A stretch of DNA of 64,000 nt. Source: Gimesia alba. Lineage in GTDB: Bacteria; Planctomycetota; Planctomycetia; Planctomycetales; Planctomycetaceae. Shown here one piece after another: positions 52,070-60,126 of this stretch (the first letter of the stretch is position 1; each line of letters opens with the position of its first letter). A model generated the notes under the pieces. It was given only the letters and a program-made list of their open reading frames with translations, did not search any database and had not been told where the DNA came from. Where the stretch lies: NCBI RefSeq assembly GCF_007744675.1, contig NZ_CP036269.1, forward strand, positions 434,001 through 498,000. Reading direction: 5' to 3'. The position numbers and the translations under genes are program-made.

Positions 52070-52726
52070 TTACAAAATTTCGTTTTCACTGGAAGCGATG
52101 TGGAAAATGAAGTTCACACTATTGTCCTTGGCGAATGCGATTGCGGCACTGCGGTCTTTGAAATACAGCGGAAAATCAACGCACCAGCGATTGGCTTGCT
52201 TCTCTTTCCAGCAAGCGACATAGGGTACGGAATTGGTTGCCTCCAGGTCGGCTGCTAATTCAAGCAGTCGTCGTTGCTGTTTAAGAAGCCGGAGGAGTTG
52301 TTCCCGACCAGGACGTTTCCGCAGGGAATGATGGTGTTGTGGGGTGACGAAATAACCATCGTGTTCCCAGTTGATAGTTTTAGCAGACTGTATGGAAAGC
52401 AGGCAGGCACCATATTTATCAAGCCACTCTCCTATCAGAGTAACTAAGAAATACACGCGCAGTAATCGCATTGCTGTCGGGATCGTTCTGTGAATGGTTG
52501 ACGGGTTTTTACCGACAACTATGGCGATCTCACGTTCAGAGTAATCGCTTGCATAATGCAGGCCAATTTCAAGTCGATTTTTCAAATCTTCGCTAACGGC
52601 CTGTTTGAGTTCTTTGCTGAGACGCGCAGCACGATCCGGATCTAGCGGATCATGATTCCACCGGCTTCCATCATGATTGGCCCAGATTAACTGTTCAATA
52701 TGTTGTGTATTGTTATATTTTACCAT
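52070..52726 (-). CDS. Hypothetical protein with helix-turn-helix-like segment
   Basis: The 218 residues include Y-S-E-R-E-I-A-I-V-V-G-K-N-P-S-T-I-H-R-T, which looks like a resolvase/sigma-type helix-turn-helix, around residues 61-80, and a hydrophobic stretch (L-L-R-V-Y-F-L-V-T-L-I-G-E-W-L). The C-terminal part has no known domain. It may be a regulator of the neighbouring retroelement genes, as it lies just upstream on the opposite strand, but that is only position. Function unknown. Confidence 0.6.
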   Translation of the reverse strand: MVKYNNTQHIEQLIWANHDGSRWNHDPLDPDRAARLSKELKQAVSEDLKNRLEIGLHYASDYSEREIAIVVGKNPSTIHRTIPTAMRLLRVYFLVTLIGEWLDKYGACLLSIQSAKTINWEHDGYFVTPQHHHSLRKRPGREQLLRLLKQQRRLLELAADLEATNSVPYVACWKEKQANRWCVDFPLYFKDRSAAIAFAKDNSVNFIFHIASSENEIL

Positions 52727-52843
52727 TGTGATTATCCCTTGTGTGAATTACGTGGTTTTAAAGCAGAGCATTATTGTGATACTGCTATAGAAAGAAAAAC
52801 GGGGCCGCTTCAAACTCGAAGCGCCCCCGGCGTGTCAGGCGAT

Positions 52844-53092
52844 CTAACGTGACCAGTGCATGAATTCCGAATCTTTTTCAGAACTTCCTCCATAAGCACT
52901 GTCGGCTAACGAATCCCGAAGGCTGCGCAAATATCCTTCAATAAATTCGCGATTAAACATTCCACCTTCTCCCGCCACGATGACAGGTGGACGGGGGGGC
53001 TTTTGATCGCCATTTCCGCTTGTCGATGGCAAAGGTTGGGGGTCAGGCCGAGAGCTTCGGCCACGTGGTATAGTTCTTTGCTGAGTGTCCAT
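52844..53092 (-). CDS. Small hypothetical protein
   Basis: ATG 53092 is set by AAAGGAG six bases upstream; the product has 82 residues. It begins with a disordered Pro/Arg/Ser-rich part (residues 1-40) and ends with a short helix (N-R-E-F-I-E-G-Y-L-R-S-L-R-D-S-L). No domain is recognised. It may form an operon with the 52070 gene, which lies 117 bp downstream. Confidence 0.5.
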   Translation of the reverse strand: MDTQQRTIPRGRSSRPDPQPLPSTSGNGDQKPPRPPVIVAGEGGMFNREFIEGYLRSLRDSLADSAYGGSSEKDSEFMHWSR

Positions 53093-53454
53093 GGACATCT
53101 CCTTTGGTGTTGGAGTATTCCACGGCGAACAACTGCTTGACCACAACGCCGGTGCACCTGTAATGTGTGCGAGTCAGTGTCGTCATTCTCCGCGATGTAA
53201 CAGCGGCACTGGCACGGGCATCGGATCTAACTCATCCGGTGCCCACTGCTGCAGTCAGCGAGCACTTGCCTTTCCAAGGCCGAAAACAGCATGATTTGCT
53301 GATTGTCTGCCACAATCAAGAAGTGTCCGACTAATAAAATCCCCCCGCTGAACCCCAATCCCCCGCGATGAATGTGACTTGTTTTTTCGCTTGTTTTATG
53401 GGAGATTAATAAAAGAAAATTCAAAAAAGGGGGATCGCGGGGGAAAATTGGGGG
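53093..53454. promoter_or_regulatory. Upstream region of the retroelement target gene, with long inverted repeat
   Basis: About 360 bp between divergent genes. CCCCAATCCCCCGCGAT at 53353-53369 is repeated in inverted form at 53434-53453 (with two added A), ending directly before the start codon at 53455. The pair could fold the leader RNA over the ribosome site or be a double operator. Confidence 0.5.
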
Positions 53455-56400
53455 ATGAAAAATCAGAGCCAGAAGCCAAAAAAAGGAAGTTTGACAGTTT
53501 ACTTCCGATCGTTAGCTCAGATCCATGATTTGACGAAAGAGACAGCGCCTGACATAAGCAGATCTTGGATAAATACTGAGTTCTGGTTTTCAGGACTGTT
53601 GAGCCACAGTTCTAAACCAGAAGATAAACCACTAGAAAGTCCAATATCTTTCGATTCAAGTCCGCAAAAAGGCGCATGTGAATTGATTGAATTAATCTTA
53701 CGCGTTGTCGTGTATCAAGCTAGTAAATCGGATCGTCTGCCCTGCGGTAAAGCTTTGGGGGAGCTTAAGCCAAGAGAGCTTACAGACTATGCCAAACGAA
53801 TGTTTGGTTATGTCAAGTCTGAGGAATCAACGAATCCGTTGTTACTTCGACTATTCAGCTTTCACCAAGCAAAAGCGAGTTCGACAGGATATGTGGCCAG
53901 ATTTCTTGCAGATGACCTATTCGATCATACCTGTATCAGAATTCTTTCAGAAGACAAACCCGGTAAGTTTGAACCTGTAACAGCAGAGCAACTCTCTTGG
54001 TTGTTGAAGACCTATGAGTCACTCTTTCGTCGCGGTGACAGTCAGCCGATCAAAGATCCGCCACAATTTGATTCAAGTGTGGATGTCGTTCTTGAGAAGT
54101 ATTGCAAGCGGCTTCGCGAAAATTGGGAGCAGGATTGTGAGACGGACACCAAACGTGAGCAACTTTGCTTCTATGTGGAACCCCACTATTCGCTGCTGCC
54201 CCTCGGTATGCATTTTCGGGATTCTAACCCCGTGGGAGGCGATTCGGGCCAACGATTCGAGCCGGTTACTCCGCGCAGTGGAAATACGAAAGAACTGGTT
54301 GCACTGTTAAAATCTGAAGCCGGACAACGAATATGTATTGTGCAGGATTCTGGGATGGGAAAGACGATTTTTAGTCGTCGCGTGCAAGCCTATTTTTCTA
54401 CGACGGAATCTTGGAACGAATTCTACAATGGCAAAGCTTGCCTCCCCGTAAGATTTGCCACTCAAGATGCACTCGGCTGGCCTGCTGACTTTAAACGGGC
54501 GATCAGCGATGAAATTCAGTCTGACTGCGAGCGTCACGGGATCGATCCGAATCAACTGACGTCAACCCTCCTTGATGCAGGACGTGTCGTGTTGATCCTC
54601 GACGGATTTGATCAATTCGGTCCGGATGAAGTAACTGCGGCCTCTGACACTCTCAAAACGTTCCTTGCGAAAACTGGACAGCATTGTCGCGTGCTGCTTA
54701 CTAGTCGGCCATACGGGGTCGAACATGAGGTCAATCCATTATTTCTATATATAGACTGGCGTTACGCACAGATAGACCCATTTGACGTCGAGCAGCAATA
54801 TCAATATCTGACTCAGCTTCGCCCCGTTCATGACGAGCTGAAACCAATCGAGCAACTCGACCTGCCCGAGCCTGATGCAGATCTACCTGGCAGACGCGAA
54901 ACTTTGTGGAACGAGCTTTGTAAAAATAATCCCCGTATTGAACAAGTCACTTATGCACAAGCGAAGAAAATAGACGCTGAATTAGACGCTTGGTTGGACG
55001 CGACCATCGAGGAGACTCAATCAACTGAGGGGGCAACTCGCTGCGAACGATTGATTGATGGCCTCAAGAAGATCGCTCCCCAATATGACCAGATTTCAGC
55101 ATTATTTCAATCACCACTCCTACTGAAATACATTCGAAATCTTGCCGAAGACAATTTACTCGGTTCATTTGCAAATCGTTCGGAACTTTACTTGGAAGTA
55201 ATCGCTCACGAAACCAAACGAGCGTTGCCAACACTTCGATGGCGATTTAGTGAGGAGGCTCCAAATCGAATCGAAAGCATCGTGAGCGCGGCAGGCTTCC
55301 AAATGATGGTTGATGGTCGTTCGAGTAAAGGTGGCTACAGCGGTCGTGTGTGGGGGGAAAGAGAAGTCAGGAATTTTCGCAAAAATGTGTCTGCACGTCT
55401 GGCCGAGTCTGTGACTGACGAGGAATGGGAGGAAGTTGGGAAAGCGGCTGGGCTTGCGTATCGAGGAGTCATTCTGTCAAGTACACAAAGCGTTTTTGGG
55501 TTTCGGCACCGCAGTATGATGGAATTTTACTGTGGACTGTATTTAGCACAAAACGAACAGCGGGGTGGTTGGGCGTTAATCGAGCATGATAACAAGGAGA
55601 ACATCACAAAGATTGAGTGTGTCGAGCGTGAAGTATTGCTGGATCGCGCGAACGACCCAGCCTGGATGGACGCATGGCGTTTCGCCATCGAGATGCCTGC
55701 TACAATCGTGCAGTCCAATCCAAAGATTCTTTCCGCTTCTCTTTCTGTTTTATTCCTTCCGCCTAAGAATGGCGGCTCGCGACCAACCAAATTGATGTTT
55801 CAAGCTTGGCCACGATTTATAACACCCAATAAGGAAGACCAGCTACCTGGAGCAGAATTCGTTCTGAATCGTTTTCGGGGTGAATTTCAGCAACTCATGC
55901 GAATGCAGGACCAGAACCCACATCCAGGATTTACGCGGTGTCGTGGTGAAATCGCTCGTATGTTGGTGGAGAACTTTGCTCCTTGTCCGAACACAAACGA
56001 GGGTTTCGGAATCTTTCGAATGGGAGCGAGCAAGTATCAGAATGAGTTTCCGCCTCATCGTGTCCGGGTCGAAAAGTTCGAAATGCAGACGACTACGGTG
56101 ACGAGGGAGCAATACCGCTTATTCGATCCGAATCTGGAAACCATTTTTGCGCAAAGCTTCGAGCGAGTGGCTCCCAAAAATGATGAGGGCGAAGTAGCCA
56201 TTGAGTTTACCAATCATGCACCCGTTGTTTGTGTGTCGTGGTATGATGCAGTCGTTTTTTCTCGCTGGCTGGGTGGAGAGTACGCACTTCCCACCGAAAC
56301 ACAATGGGAATTCGCCTGCCGAGCGGGACATGATGATGAACGGGAATTGTTTTCTCTCGCTAACAAAACCAACGTTGAAAAAATCTCGACGAGGGAGGTC

Positions 56401-56895
56401 AACTTCGATCCGAGCAGGGACTCTGACGATTACCGTGACGATGCTGCCAACAATAAATATCGTCAGTGCACGGTTCCGGTTTCCGGAAACGGTGATCCTC
56501 TAACTGATGATTTTCTCCCGAATGCGTTTGGGCTTTGGCATATGCACGGCAACGTTTTGGAATGGTGCCAGGACAGCTACTCCCATGACTTCTACCTCGA
56601 CAGAATCATCAAGCAGCTCCAGCAACAAGAGATCATCCCTAATCACATTGTCAAGTCGGCGACTCGAGTACAAAAACTCGAAATGATCAAGACGCATGTA
56701 GACAAGATGGTTTTCACCGCCAATTTGAACGATTCCGTGGGTTCGTTGCGCGTGTTGCGTGGCGGGTCGTGGTTCAACGACGCCGACTACTGTCGGTCCG
56801 CGTACCGCAGCAGGGACGCACCCGGCAGCGGGGACGGCACGATTGGTTTTCGATTGTGCCGAGTGATTGTTCTCCCCGAGTCGTCCTCATCTTAA
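53455..56895 (+). CDS. NACHT-type NTPase with C-terminal FGE/C-type-lectin domain, DGR target protein
   Basis: The 1146 residues hold, in order: an unassigned N-terminal region (1-280), a STAND/NACHT NTPase core with P-loop D-S-G-M-G-K-T (298-304), Walker B V-L-I-L-D-G-F-D (to ~386) and L-L-T-S-R-P-Y-G, a helical middle with F-G-F-R-H-R-S-M-M-E-F-Y near 680, and from ~848 a formylglycine-generating-enzyme/sulfatase-type domain (F-R-M-G-A-S, V-C-V-S-W-Y-D-A, L-P-T-E-T-Q-W-E-F-A-C-R-A-G, L-R-V-L-R-G-G-S-W, G-F-R-L-C-R). The last ~50 codons are the variable repeat of the retroelement. By analogy with known lectin-fold DGR proteins, the diversified face should bind a changing ligand, and the NTPase would turn binding into a response, possibly defence. 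The N-terminal effector is not identified. Confidence 0.9.
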   Translation: MKNQSQKPKKGSLTVYFRSLAQIHDLTKETAPDISRSWINTEFWFSGLLSHSSKPEDKPLESPISFDSSPQKGACELIELILRVVVYQASKSDRLPCGKALGELKPRELTDYAKRMFGYVKSEESTNPLLLRLFSFHQAKASSTGYVARFLADDLFDHTCIRILSEDKPGKFEPVTAEQLSWLLKTYESLFRRGDSQPIKDPPQFDSSVDVVLEKYCKRLRENWEQDCETDTKREQLCFYVEPHYSLLPLGMHFRDSNPVGGDSGQRFEPVTPRSGNTKELVALLKSEAGQRICIVQDSGMGKTIFSRRVQAYFSTTESWNEFYNGKACLPVRFATQDALGWPADFKRAISDEIQSDCERHGIDPNQLTSTLLDAGRVVLILDGFDQFGPDEVTAASDTLKTFLAKTGQHCRVLLTSRPYGVEHEVNPLFLYIDWRYAQIDPFDVEQQYQYLTQLRPVHDELKPIEQLDLPEPDADLPGRRETLWNELCKNNPRIEQVTYAQAKKIDAELDAWLDATIEETQSTEGATRCERLIDGLKKIAPQYDQISALFQSPLLLKYIRNLAEDNLLGSFANRSELYLEVIAHETKRALPTLRWRFSEEAPNRIESIVSAAGFQMMVDGRSSKGGYSGRVWGEREVRNFRKNVSARLAESVTDEEWEEVGKAAGLAYRGVILSSTQSVFGFRHRSMMEFYCGLYLAQNEQRGGWALIEHDNKENITKIECVEREVLLDRANDPAWMDAWRFAIEMPATIVQSNPKILSASLSVLFLPPKNGGSRPTKLMFQAWPRFITPNKEDQLPGAEFVLNRFRGEFQQLMRMQDQNPHPGFTRCRGEIARMLVENFAPCPNTNEGFGIFRMGASKYQNEFPPHRVRVEKFEMQTTTVTREQYRLFDPNLETIFAQSFERVAPKNDEGEVAIEFTNHAPVVCVSWYDAVVFSRWLGGEYALPTETQWEFACRAGHDDERELFSLANKTNVEKISTREVNFDPSRDSDDYRDDAANNKYRQCTVPVSGNGDPLTDDFLPNAFGLWHMHGNVLEWCQDSYSHDFYLDRIIKQLQQQEIIPNHIVKSATRVQKLEMIKTHVDKMVFTANLNDSVGSLRVLRGGSWFNDADYCRSAYRSRDAPGSGDGTIGFRLCRVIVLPESSSS
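56735..56884 (+). repeat. Variable repeat (VR) of diversity-generating retroelement
   Basis: These 150 bp align without gaps to 57313-57462. Fifteen positions differ, and every one is an adenine in the template copy; none of the 117 non-adenine positions differs. The repeat encodes the C-terminal ~50 residues of the NACHT-FGE protein, beginning just before L-R-V-L-R-G-G-S-W. The substituted codons are mainly AAC in the template and code here for Phe, Asp, Tyr, Ser and Gly, plus ACA-to-GCA and GAC-to-GGC changes. Confidence 0.97.
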
Positions 56896-56932
56896 TGAAC
56901 TCTGTATCTCTGTACTCTGAACTCTAGGGGGT

Positions 56933-56951
56933 CTGGGGGCGAAGCCCCCAG
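56933..56951. other. GC-rich hairpin downstream of VR
   Basis: CTGGGGGC and GCCCCCAG (8 bp, perfect) enclose a GAA loop, 48 bp after the end of VR and 37 bp after the target gene stop. In the Bordetella phage retroelement an 8-bp hairpin with a short GAAA loop close to the VR is needed for efficient homing; this one is similar in stem and loop but further away. It could also be a plain terminator, though no T-run follows. Confidence 0.7.
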
Positions 56952-56964
56952 TCGCAATGCGGCC

Positions 56965-57312
56965 ATGAATGTTCCCAAGACACCACTCTTTGTCAAAACA
57001 CACGACTTTATTTTCTGGCTGTTGAAACACACCCAGCGATTTCCCAAGCATCTACGGCATAGTTACACGAATCGTCTGGAAGGTGTCGCGTTCGAGTTTG
57101 AAGAACTGATCCTGATGGCGAACACGCTGCGTGGTAAACAGCGTCAAGAATTTCTCGCACTTGCCGACGGCAAGCTACTCTGCCTACGTGGTCTGCTCCG
57201 TTATACAATTGATTTGACATTATTAGGTAGTAATCAATTTCGATTTGCGGCAGAATGTGTTGATGAGCTAGGCCGACTTCTGGGGGCCTGGCAAAAGGGG
57301 GCAGACCGCTAA
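56965..57312 (+). CDS. avd: Avd, accessory variability determinant
   Basis: The 115-residue, basic, all-helical protein fits the Avd/23S-rRNA-intervening-like four-helix bundle: T-H-D-F-I-F-W-L-L-K-H-T-Q-R-F-P-K, then R-L-E-G-V-A-F-E-F-E-E-L-I-L-M-A, L-L-C-L-R-G-L-L-R-Y-T-I-D-L and C-V-D-E-L-G-R-L-L-G-A-W. In known systems Avd forms a pentamer that binds the reverse transcriptase and template RNA and is required for mutagenic homing. It lies between VR and TR, and TR begins at the base after its stop codon. Confidence 0.9.
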   Translation: MNVPKTPLFVKTHDFIFWLLKHTQRFPKHLRHSYTNRLEGVAFEFEELILMANTLRGKQRQEFLALADGKLLCLRGLLRYTIDLTLLGSNQFRFAAECVDELGRLLGAWQKGADR

Positions 57313-57462
57313 CCGTGGGTTCGTTGCGCGTGTTGCGTGGCGGGTCGTGGAACAACAACGCCGACAACTGTCGGTCCGCGTACCGCAACAGGAACACACC
57401 CGACAACAGGAACAACACAATTGGTTTTCGATTGTGCCGAGTGATTGTTCTCCCCGAATCGT
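57313..57462 (+). repeat. Template repeat (TR) of diversity-generating retroelement
   Basis: The 150-bp template contains 33 adenines, of which nine AAC codons lie in the variable stretch; AAC can reach 15 amino acids and no stop codon when its adenines are randomised, the usual design of these elements. The repeat starts directly after the avd stop codon and is followed by a 220-bp spacer before the reverse transcriptase. The last part (from ATTGGTTTTCG on) is nearly invariant between copies and should include the IMH-like end where homing begins. Confidence 0.97.
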
Positions 57463-57613
57463 TCGTTATGCCAGATGTCGGGTCTGCTGCACCTTGGTGT
57501 GTTCTGCACGTCCGGCCTGTGCCAAGAGGACGACAGGTCTGTTTCCTGTGTACCCATCCCAAAAGAGGGTATGAGAGTGTTTCTTTTTTGGGCGACGGGG
57601 CCGAAGCCGCAGC

Positions 57614-57660
57614 GACGGGCGGGGGCTGGTAGCGTCAGCGAACGTCCCCACCCGTCTTTT
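57614..57660 (+). terminator. Hairpin with T-run between TR and reverse transcriptase gene
   Basis: GACGGG-C-GGGG (57614-57624) pairs with CCCC-A-CCCGTC (57646-57656), one mismatch, followed by TTTT. Read as a terminator it would release a short avd-TR transcript; read-through would reach the RT gene. A structural role within the TR RNA is the alternative, since the spacer after TR is needed for priming in the best-studied system. Confidence 0.6.
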
Positions 57661-57683
57661 GTTTCTATTGAAAGGTGGACACG

Positions 57684-58760
57684 GTGGCAAAATCCTACGG
57701 CAATCTCTGGCCCCAGTTCGCATCATGGGACAACTTGACACTTGCCTCTCGTCGTTGCCGCCGCCGCAAGCGATTCAAACGTGGAGCCATCGCCTTTGAC
57801 TTCGGATGGGAATCGAACTTGCTCACACTTCAACGCGAACTTGATGGTGGAACTTATGAACCCGGACCTTATCGGCATTTCTTCATACGTGATCCCAAAC
57901 CTCGCAAAATCAGTGCTGCCCCCTTCCGCGATCGGATCGTCCACCATGCGATCGTGAATGTCCTCGAACCGCTCTTTGAGCGGCGGTTCCTTCACGACAG
58001 TTATGCCTGTCGCCGAGGAAAGGGAACACATCGAGCTCTCGACCGGGCACAGCATTTTCTCCGCCGTCATTCATTTGTCCTGCAAACCGATATTCAGCGG
58101 TTCTTTCCGAACGTTGACCATGAGATACTGCTTGATTTGCTGAAGCGTACAATCGTCGATCATCGGCTACTGGACTTGGTTTCGAAAATCGTGGCTTCAG
58201 GTGAGGGCATATTCGATGATGAGACGCCTCGAACCTGGTTCCCAGGTGATAACCTATTAGATATCCTGCGTCCGACCGGACTGCCGATTGGCAATCTCAC
58301 CAGTCAGTTTTTTGCCAATGTGCTGCTCGATCCGGTCGACCACTTCATCAAGGAGCAACTCCGTATTCCGGGATATGTGCGCTACGCAGATGACCTCTTA
58401 CTATTTGCCGATGAGAAAAAAGTCCTGTGGTCGGCAGCTGAAAAAGTGGTCCGATTTCTGGCGACGCTTCGTCTTCGGTTGCATTCCCAAAAGACAGTAG
58501 TGCATGCTTCACAGCATGGCGTGAAATACCTTGGATTTCGACTGAAACCCAACGGTAGACGTTTGGCTCAACAAAGTGTCCGCCGCATGCGGTCGCGACT
58601 CCGTCAGCAACAGCGGCTTTTTTCTGCAGGGGAAATCGATTGCTGCGATGTCAGCCGCTCGTTGCAGGCATGGTTGGCACATTGCCACACCGCCAATACG
58701 ACTGGTCTGATAAATGACCTGCTGCGTGGTGTTCGTTTTCATCGCAGTCCCGGCAACTGA
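57684..58760 (+). CDS. Reverse transcriptase of diversity-generating retroelement
   Basis: GTG 57684 (a GGTGG sequence upstream; GTG 57675 is also possible) gives 358 residues. All core motifs are present: F-F-I-R-D-P-K-P-R-K-I-S, F-R-D-R-I-V-H-H-A-I-V-N, D-I-Q-R-F-F-P-N-V-D (motif A aspartate), L-P-I-G-N-L-T-S-Q (the I/L-G-x-x-x-S-Q signature of DGR enzymes in place of the Q-G of group II introns), Y-A-D-D at 234-237 and G-V-K-Y-L-G-F. No maturase or endonuclease domain follows, as expected. The enzyme copies TR RNA into cDNA with errors opposite adenine. Confidence 0.95.
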   Translation: MAKSYGNLWPQFASWDNLTLASRRCRRRKRFKRGAIAFDFGWESNLLTLQRELDGGTYEPGPYRHFFIRDPKPRKISAAPFRDRIVHHAIVNVLEPLFERRFLHDSYACRRGKGTHRALDRAQHFLRRHSFVLQTDIQRFFPNVDHEILLDLLKRTIVDHRLLDLVSKIVASGEGIFDDETPRTWFPGDNLLDILRPTGLPIGNLTSQFFANVLLDPVDHFIKEQLRIPGYVRYADDLLLFADEKKVLWSAAEKVVRFLATLRLRLHSQKTVVHASQHGVKYLGFRLKPNGRRLAQQSVRRMRSRLRQQQRLFSAGEIDCCDVSRSLQAWLAHCHTANTTGLINDLLRGVRFHRSPGN

Positions 58761-59020
58761 CTTAATTCCGTTGCAAAAGCGTGGAAACTGCAGCGCCTGC
58801 GCCTAAGGGTAGAGCCCCCTGGCAGAGCGATGTCATTAAAAGGATATCGTACTCCTGGAGCCGTCTCGTCTCCAATTTCTCGTCCAGACATTGATTTAGC
58901 ATCTACATGCTGAATGTATATCTTGAGCAGGACGTTGGTTTTTCTAAGCGTTCCACAGGGATGTCCGGATACGACCGGAGACTCTTTTATTATTTGGCTA
59001 ATCATTTAAGGGAGTCAAAC
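58761..59020. other. Spacer after the reverse transcriptase gene
   Basis: 260 bp with no credible gene. The end of the retroelement lies here. A GGGAG site at 59010 belongs to the following gene. Confidence 0.5.
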
Positions 59021-59218
59021 ATGACAATCCATGTTCTGGAAAAGCTTAGTTTGTGGGGGACACTCTTTGTAACCTCAACGGTCGTTGTCTGGATGTTCAA
59101 TCATAACCTGGAAGGTGCTATCGCTTCGGGAGTGACCACCGCATCGATCAAAACACCTTTTGTGTTAGTCCACCAACGTCTCTGGTTAAAGATCAAAGAA
59201 ATCATAACAAAGCAATAG
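59021..59218 (+). CDS. Small membrane protein, DUF2061-like
   Basis: ATG 59021 with GGGAG six bases upstream; 65 residues. Two hydrophobic stretches (L-W-G-T-L-F-V-T-S-T-V-V-V-W and A-I-A-S-G-V-T-T-A-S-I-K-T-P) and a final helix with H-Q-R-L-W-L-K-I-K resemble DUF2061 proteins, which often end with a H-E-R-x-W motif. It is first in a row of plus-strand genes leading to the E2/JAB/E1 genes. Its role is unknown; a membrane adaptor is possible. Confidence 0.6.
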   Translation: MTIHVLEKLSLWGTLFVTSTVVVWMFNHNLEGAIASGVTTASIKTPFVLVHQRLWLKIKEIITKQ

Positions 59219-59259
59219 CATTACTGTCTCAATATCAAACGAGAAAGGTCCAACAATCA

Positions 59260-59469
59260 ATGTACACCATTCACAGTTACCACAAAAAAGCTAAATGTGA
59301 ATACGCAGGACGTGAAGGCGAAGCGGTGGAAATATCTTCTGCCGATGGAACTATCGATCATGCGATTCTTTGTTTCCAGGAACTGCAAAAACTGCTTCGA
59401 TTTCGTCAGTCTCAAACTGAAAAGAAGAACGGTTCTGTCCCGAAAGCGAGTTCAGTTTCATCGAAGTAA
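59260..59469 (+). CDS. Hypothetical 69-residue protein in the conjugation-like operon
   Basis: The product starts with a strand-rich half (M-Y-T-I-H-S-Y-H-K-K-A-K-C-E-Y, then E-G-E-A-V-E-I-S-S-A-D-G-T-I-D-H-A) followed by a helix (F-Q-E-L-Q-K-L-L-R-F) and a disordered Lys/Ser tail. The order strand-strand-helix would allow a small beta-grasp-like fold, but there is no C-terminal Gly-Gly and no clear homology to ubiquitin-like proteins. It stands where such a protein would be expected, before the E2-like gene. Confidence 0.5.
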   Translation: MYTIHSYHKKAKCEYAGREGEAVEISSADGTIDHAILCFQELQKLLRFRQSQTEKKNGSVPKASSVSSK

Positions 59470-59549
59470 TATGTTTTACCGTCTGTGTTCAATCCCGTTG
59501 TTCGGGTTTCACTAAAACAATTTTCCTATGAAGAAGGAGTACCAAAACA

Positions 59550-59843
59550 ATGGCTGTTACCAAACATTACCGGGTCGATGGAAGTGATAACTATACCGTC
59601 ACGTACAAACAGAAATGGAATGGGACGTATGAGATTCGTTGCTCCCAACACCCGCACAATCCACAGAGCACTAACGTGAATGATTGCCATCTGTATTCCG
59701 ATGGAAGGGTTTGCGTTTCCAAAGGAAAGGAACCACGCACGCTCGATAAGGCGAAAGCGATTGGAATAGCTTTTTGTGAAGGGTACAGCCAGTACGTCCG
59801 TACTGGCAGATTTCCCAATGGCCGCAAGCGAGTAAACGTTTAA
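59550..59843 (+). CDS. Compact E2 (ubiquitin-conjugating)-like protein, tentative
   Basis: The 97 residues show the pattern of prokaryotic E2-like proteins: a strand pair (N-Y-T-V-T-Y-K and T-Y-E-I-R), an H-P-H-N-P stretch, H-L-Y-S-D-G-R-V-C-V with a candidate catalytic cysteine C55, and a C-terminal helix with F-C-E-G-Y-S-Q-Y-V-R-T-G-R-F-P. It is shorter than typical E2 proteins (about 150) and lacks the N-terminal helix. The call depends on this motif order and on the neighbours (JAMM peptidase, E1-like enzyme). AAGGAG lies ten bases before the ATG. A nucleic-acid- or zinc-binding protein is the main alternative. Confidence 0.55.
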   Translation: MAVTKHYRVDGSDNYTVTYKQKWNGTYEIRCSQHPHNPQSTNVNDCHLYSDGRVCVSKGKEPRTLDKAKAIGIAFCEGYSQYVRTGRFPNGRKRVNV

Positions 59844-60126
59844 CGGTTGTGTTTTTCTGAGGTCGTTACCACAGCGGGCTTCGTTCCAACGTTGCGATGA
59901 CGACTGGTTACCAGGTGGAACGACATTGAATGAAGGACTTCGTCATGAAATACGTTGTATTTGGTATTGAAGAACTGGAGGACGGAACTCTGCACACTGG
60001 CAGATAGAGACAGTTATGAAAGTCTATCTGTAGTGGCTGAGCATTGCCGGGGTCGATACCAAAATGATCGATCCCCGGCTTTCCCACATTTTTATTTATT
60101 CTGTCACATTTAACCGGAGAACAATC
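59844..60126. other. Spacer with a 20-codon reading frame
   Basis: Between the E2-like and JAB genes. A short frame at 59945-60007 (ATG with AAGGA upstream; M-K-Y-V-V-F-G-I-E-E-L-E-D-G-T) ends in TAG and could be a leader peptide or the stub of a lost gene, such as a ubiquitin-like protein. A second ATG frame at 60016 has five codons. Confidence 0.4.

Noticed and set aside
57315-57632. Protein-coding gene over the template repeat
   Set aside because: The frame is an image of the target gene's variable end without a ribosome site; the DNA acts as TR.
58739-59005. 88-codon minus-strand frame after the reverse transcriptase
   Set aside because: No ribosome site or domain; overlaps the end of the RT gene.
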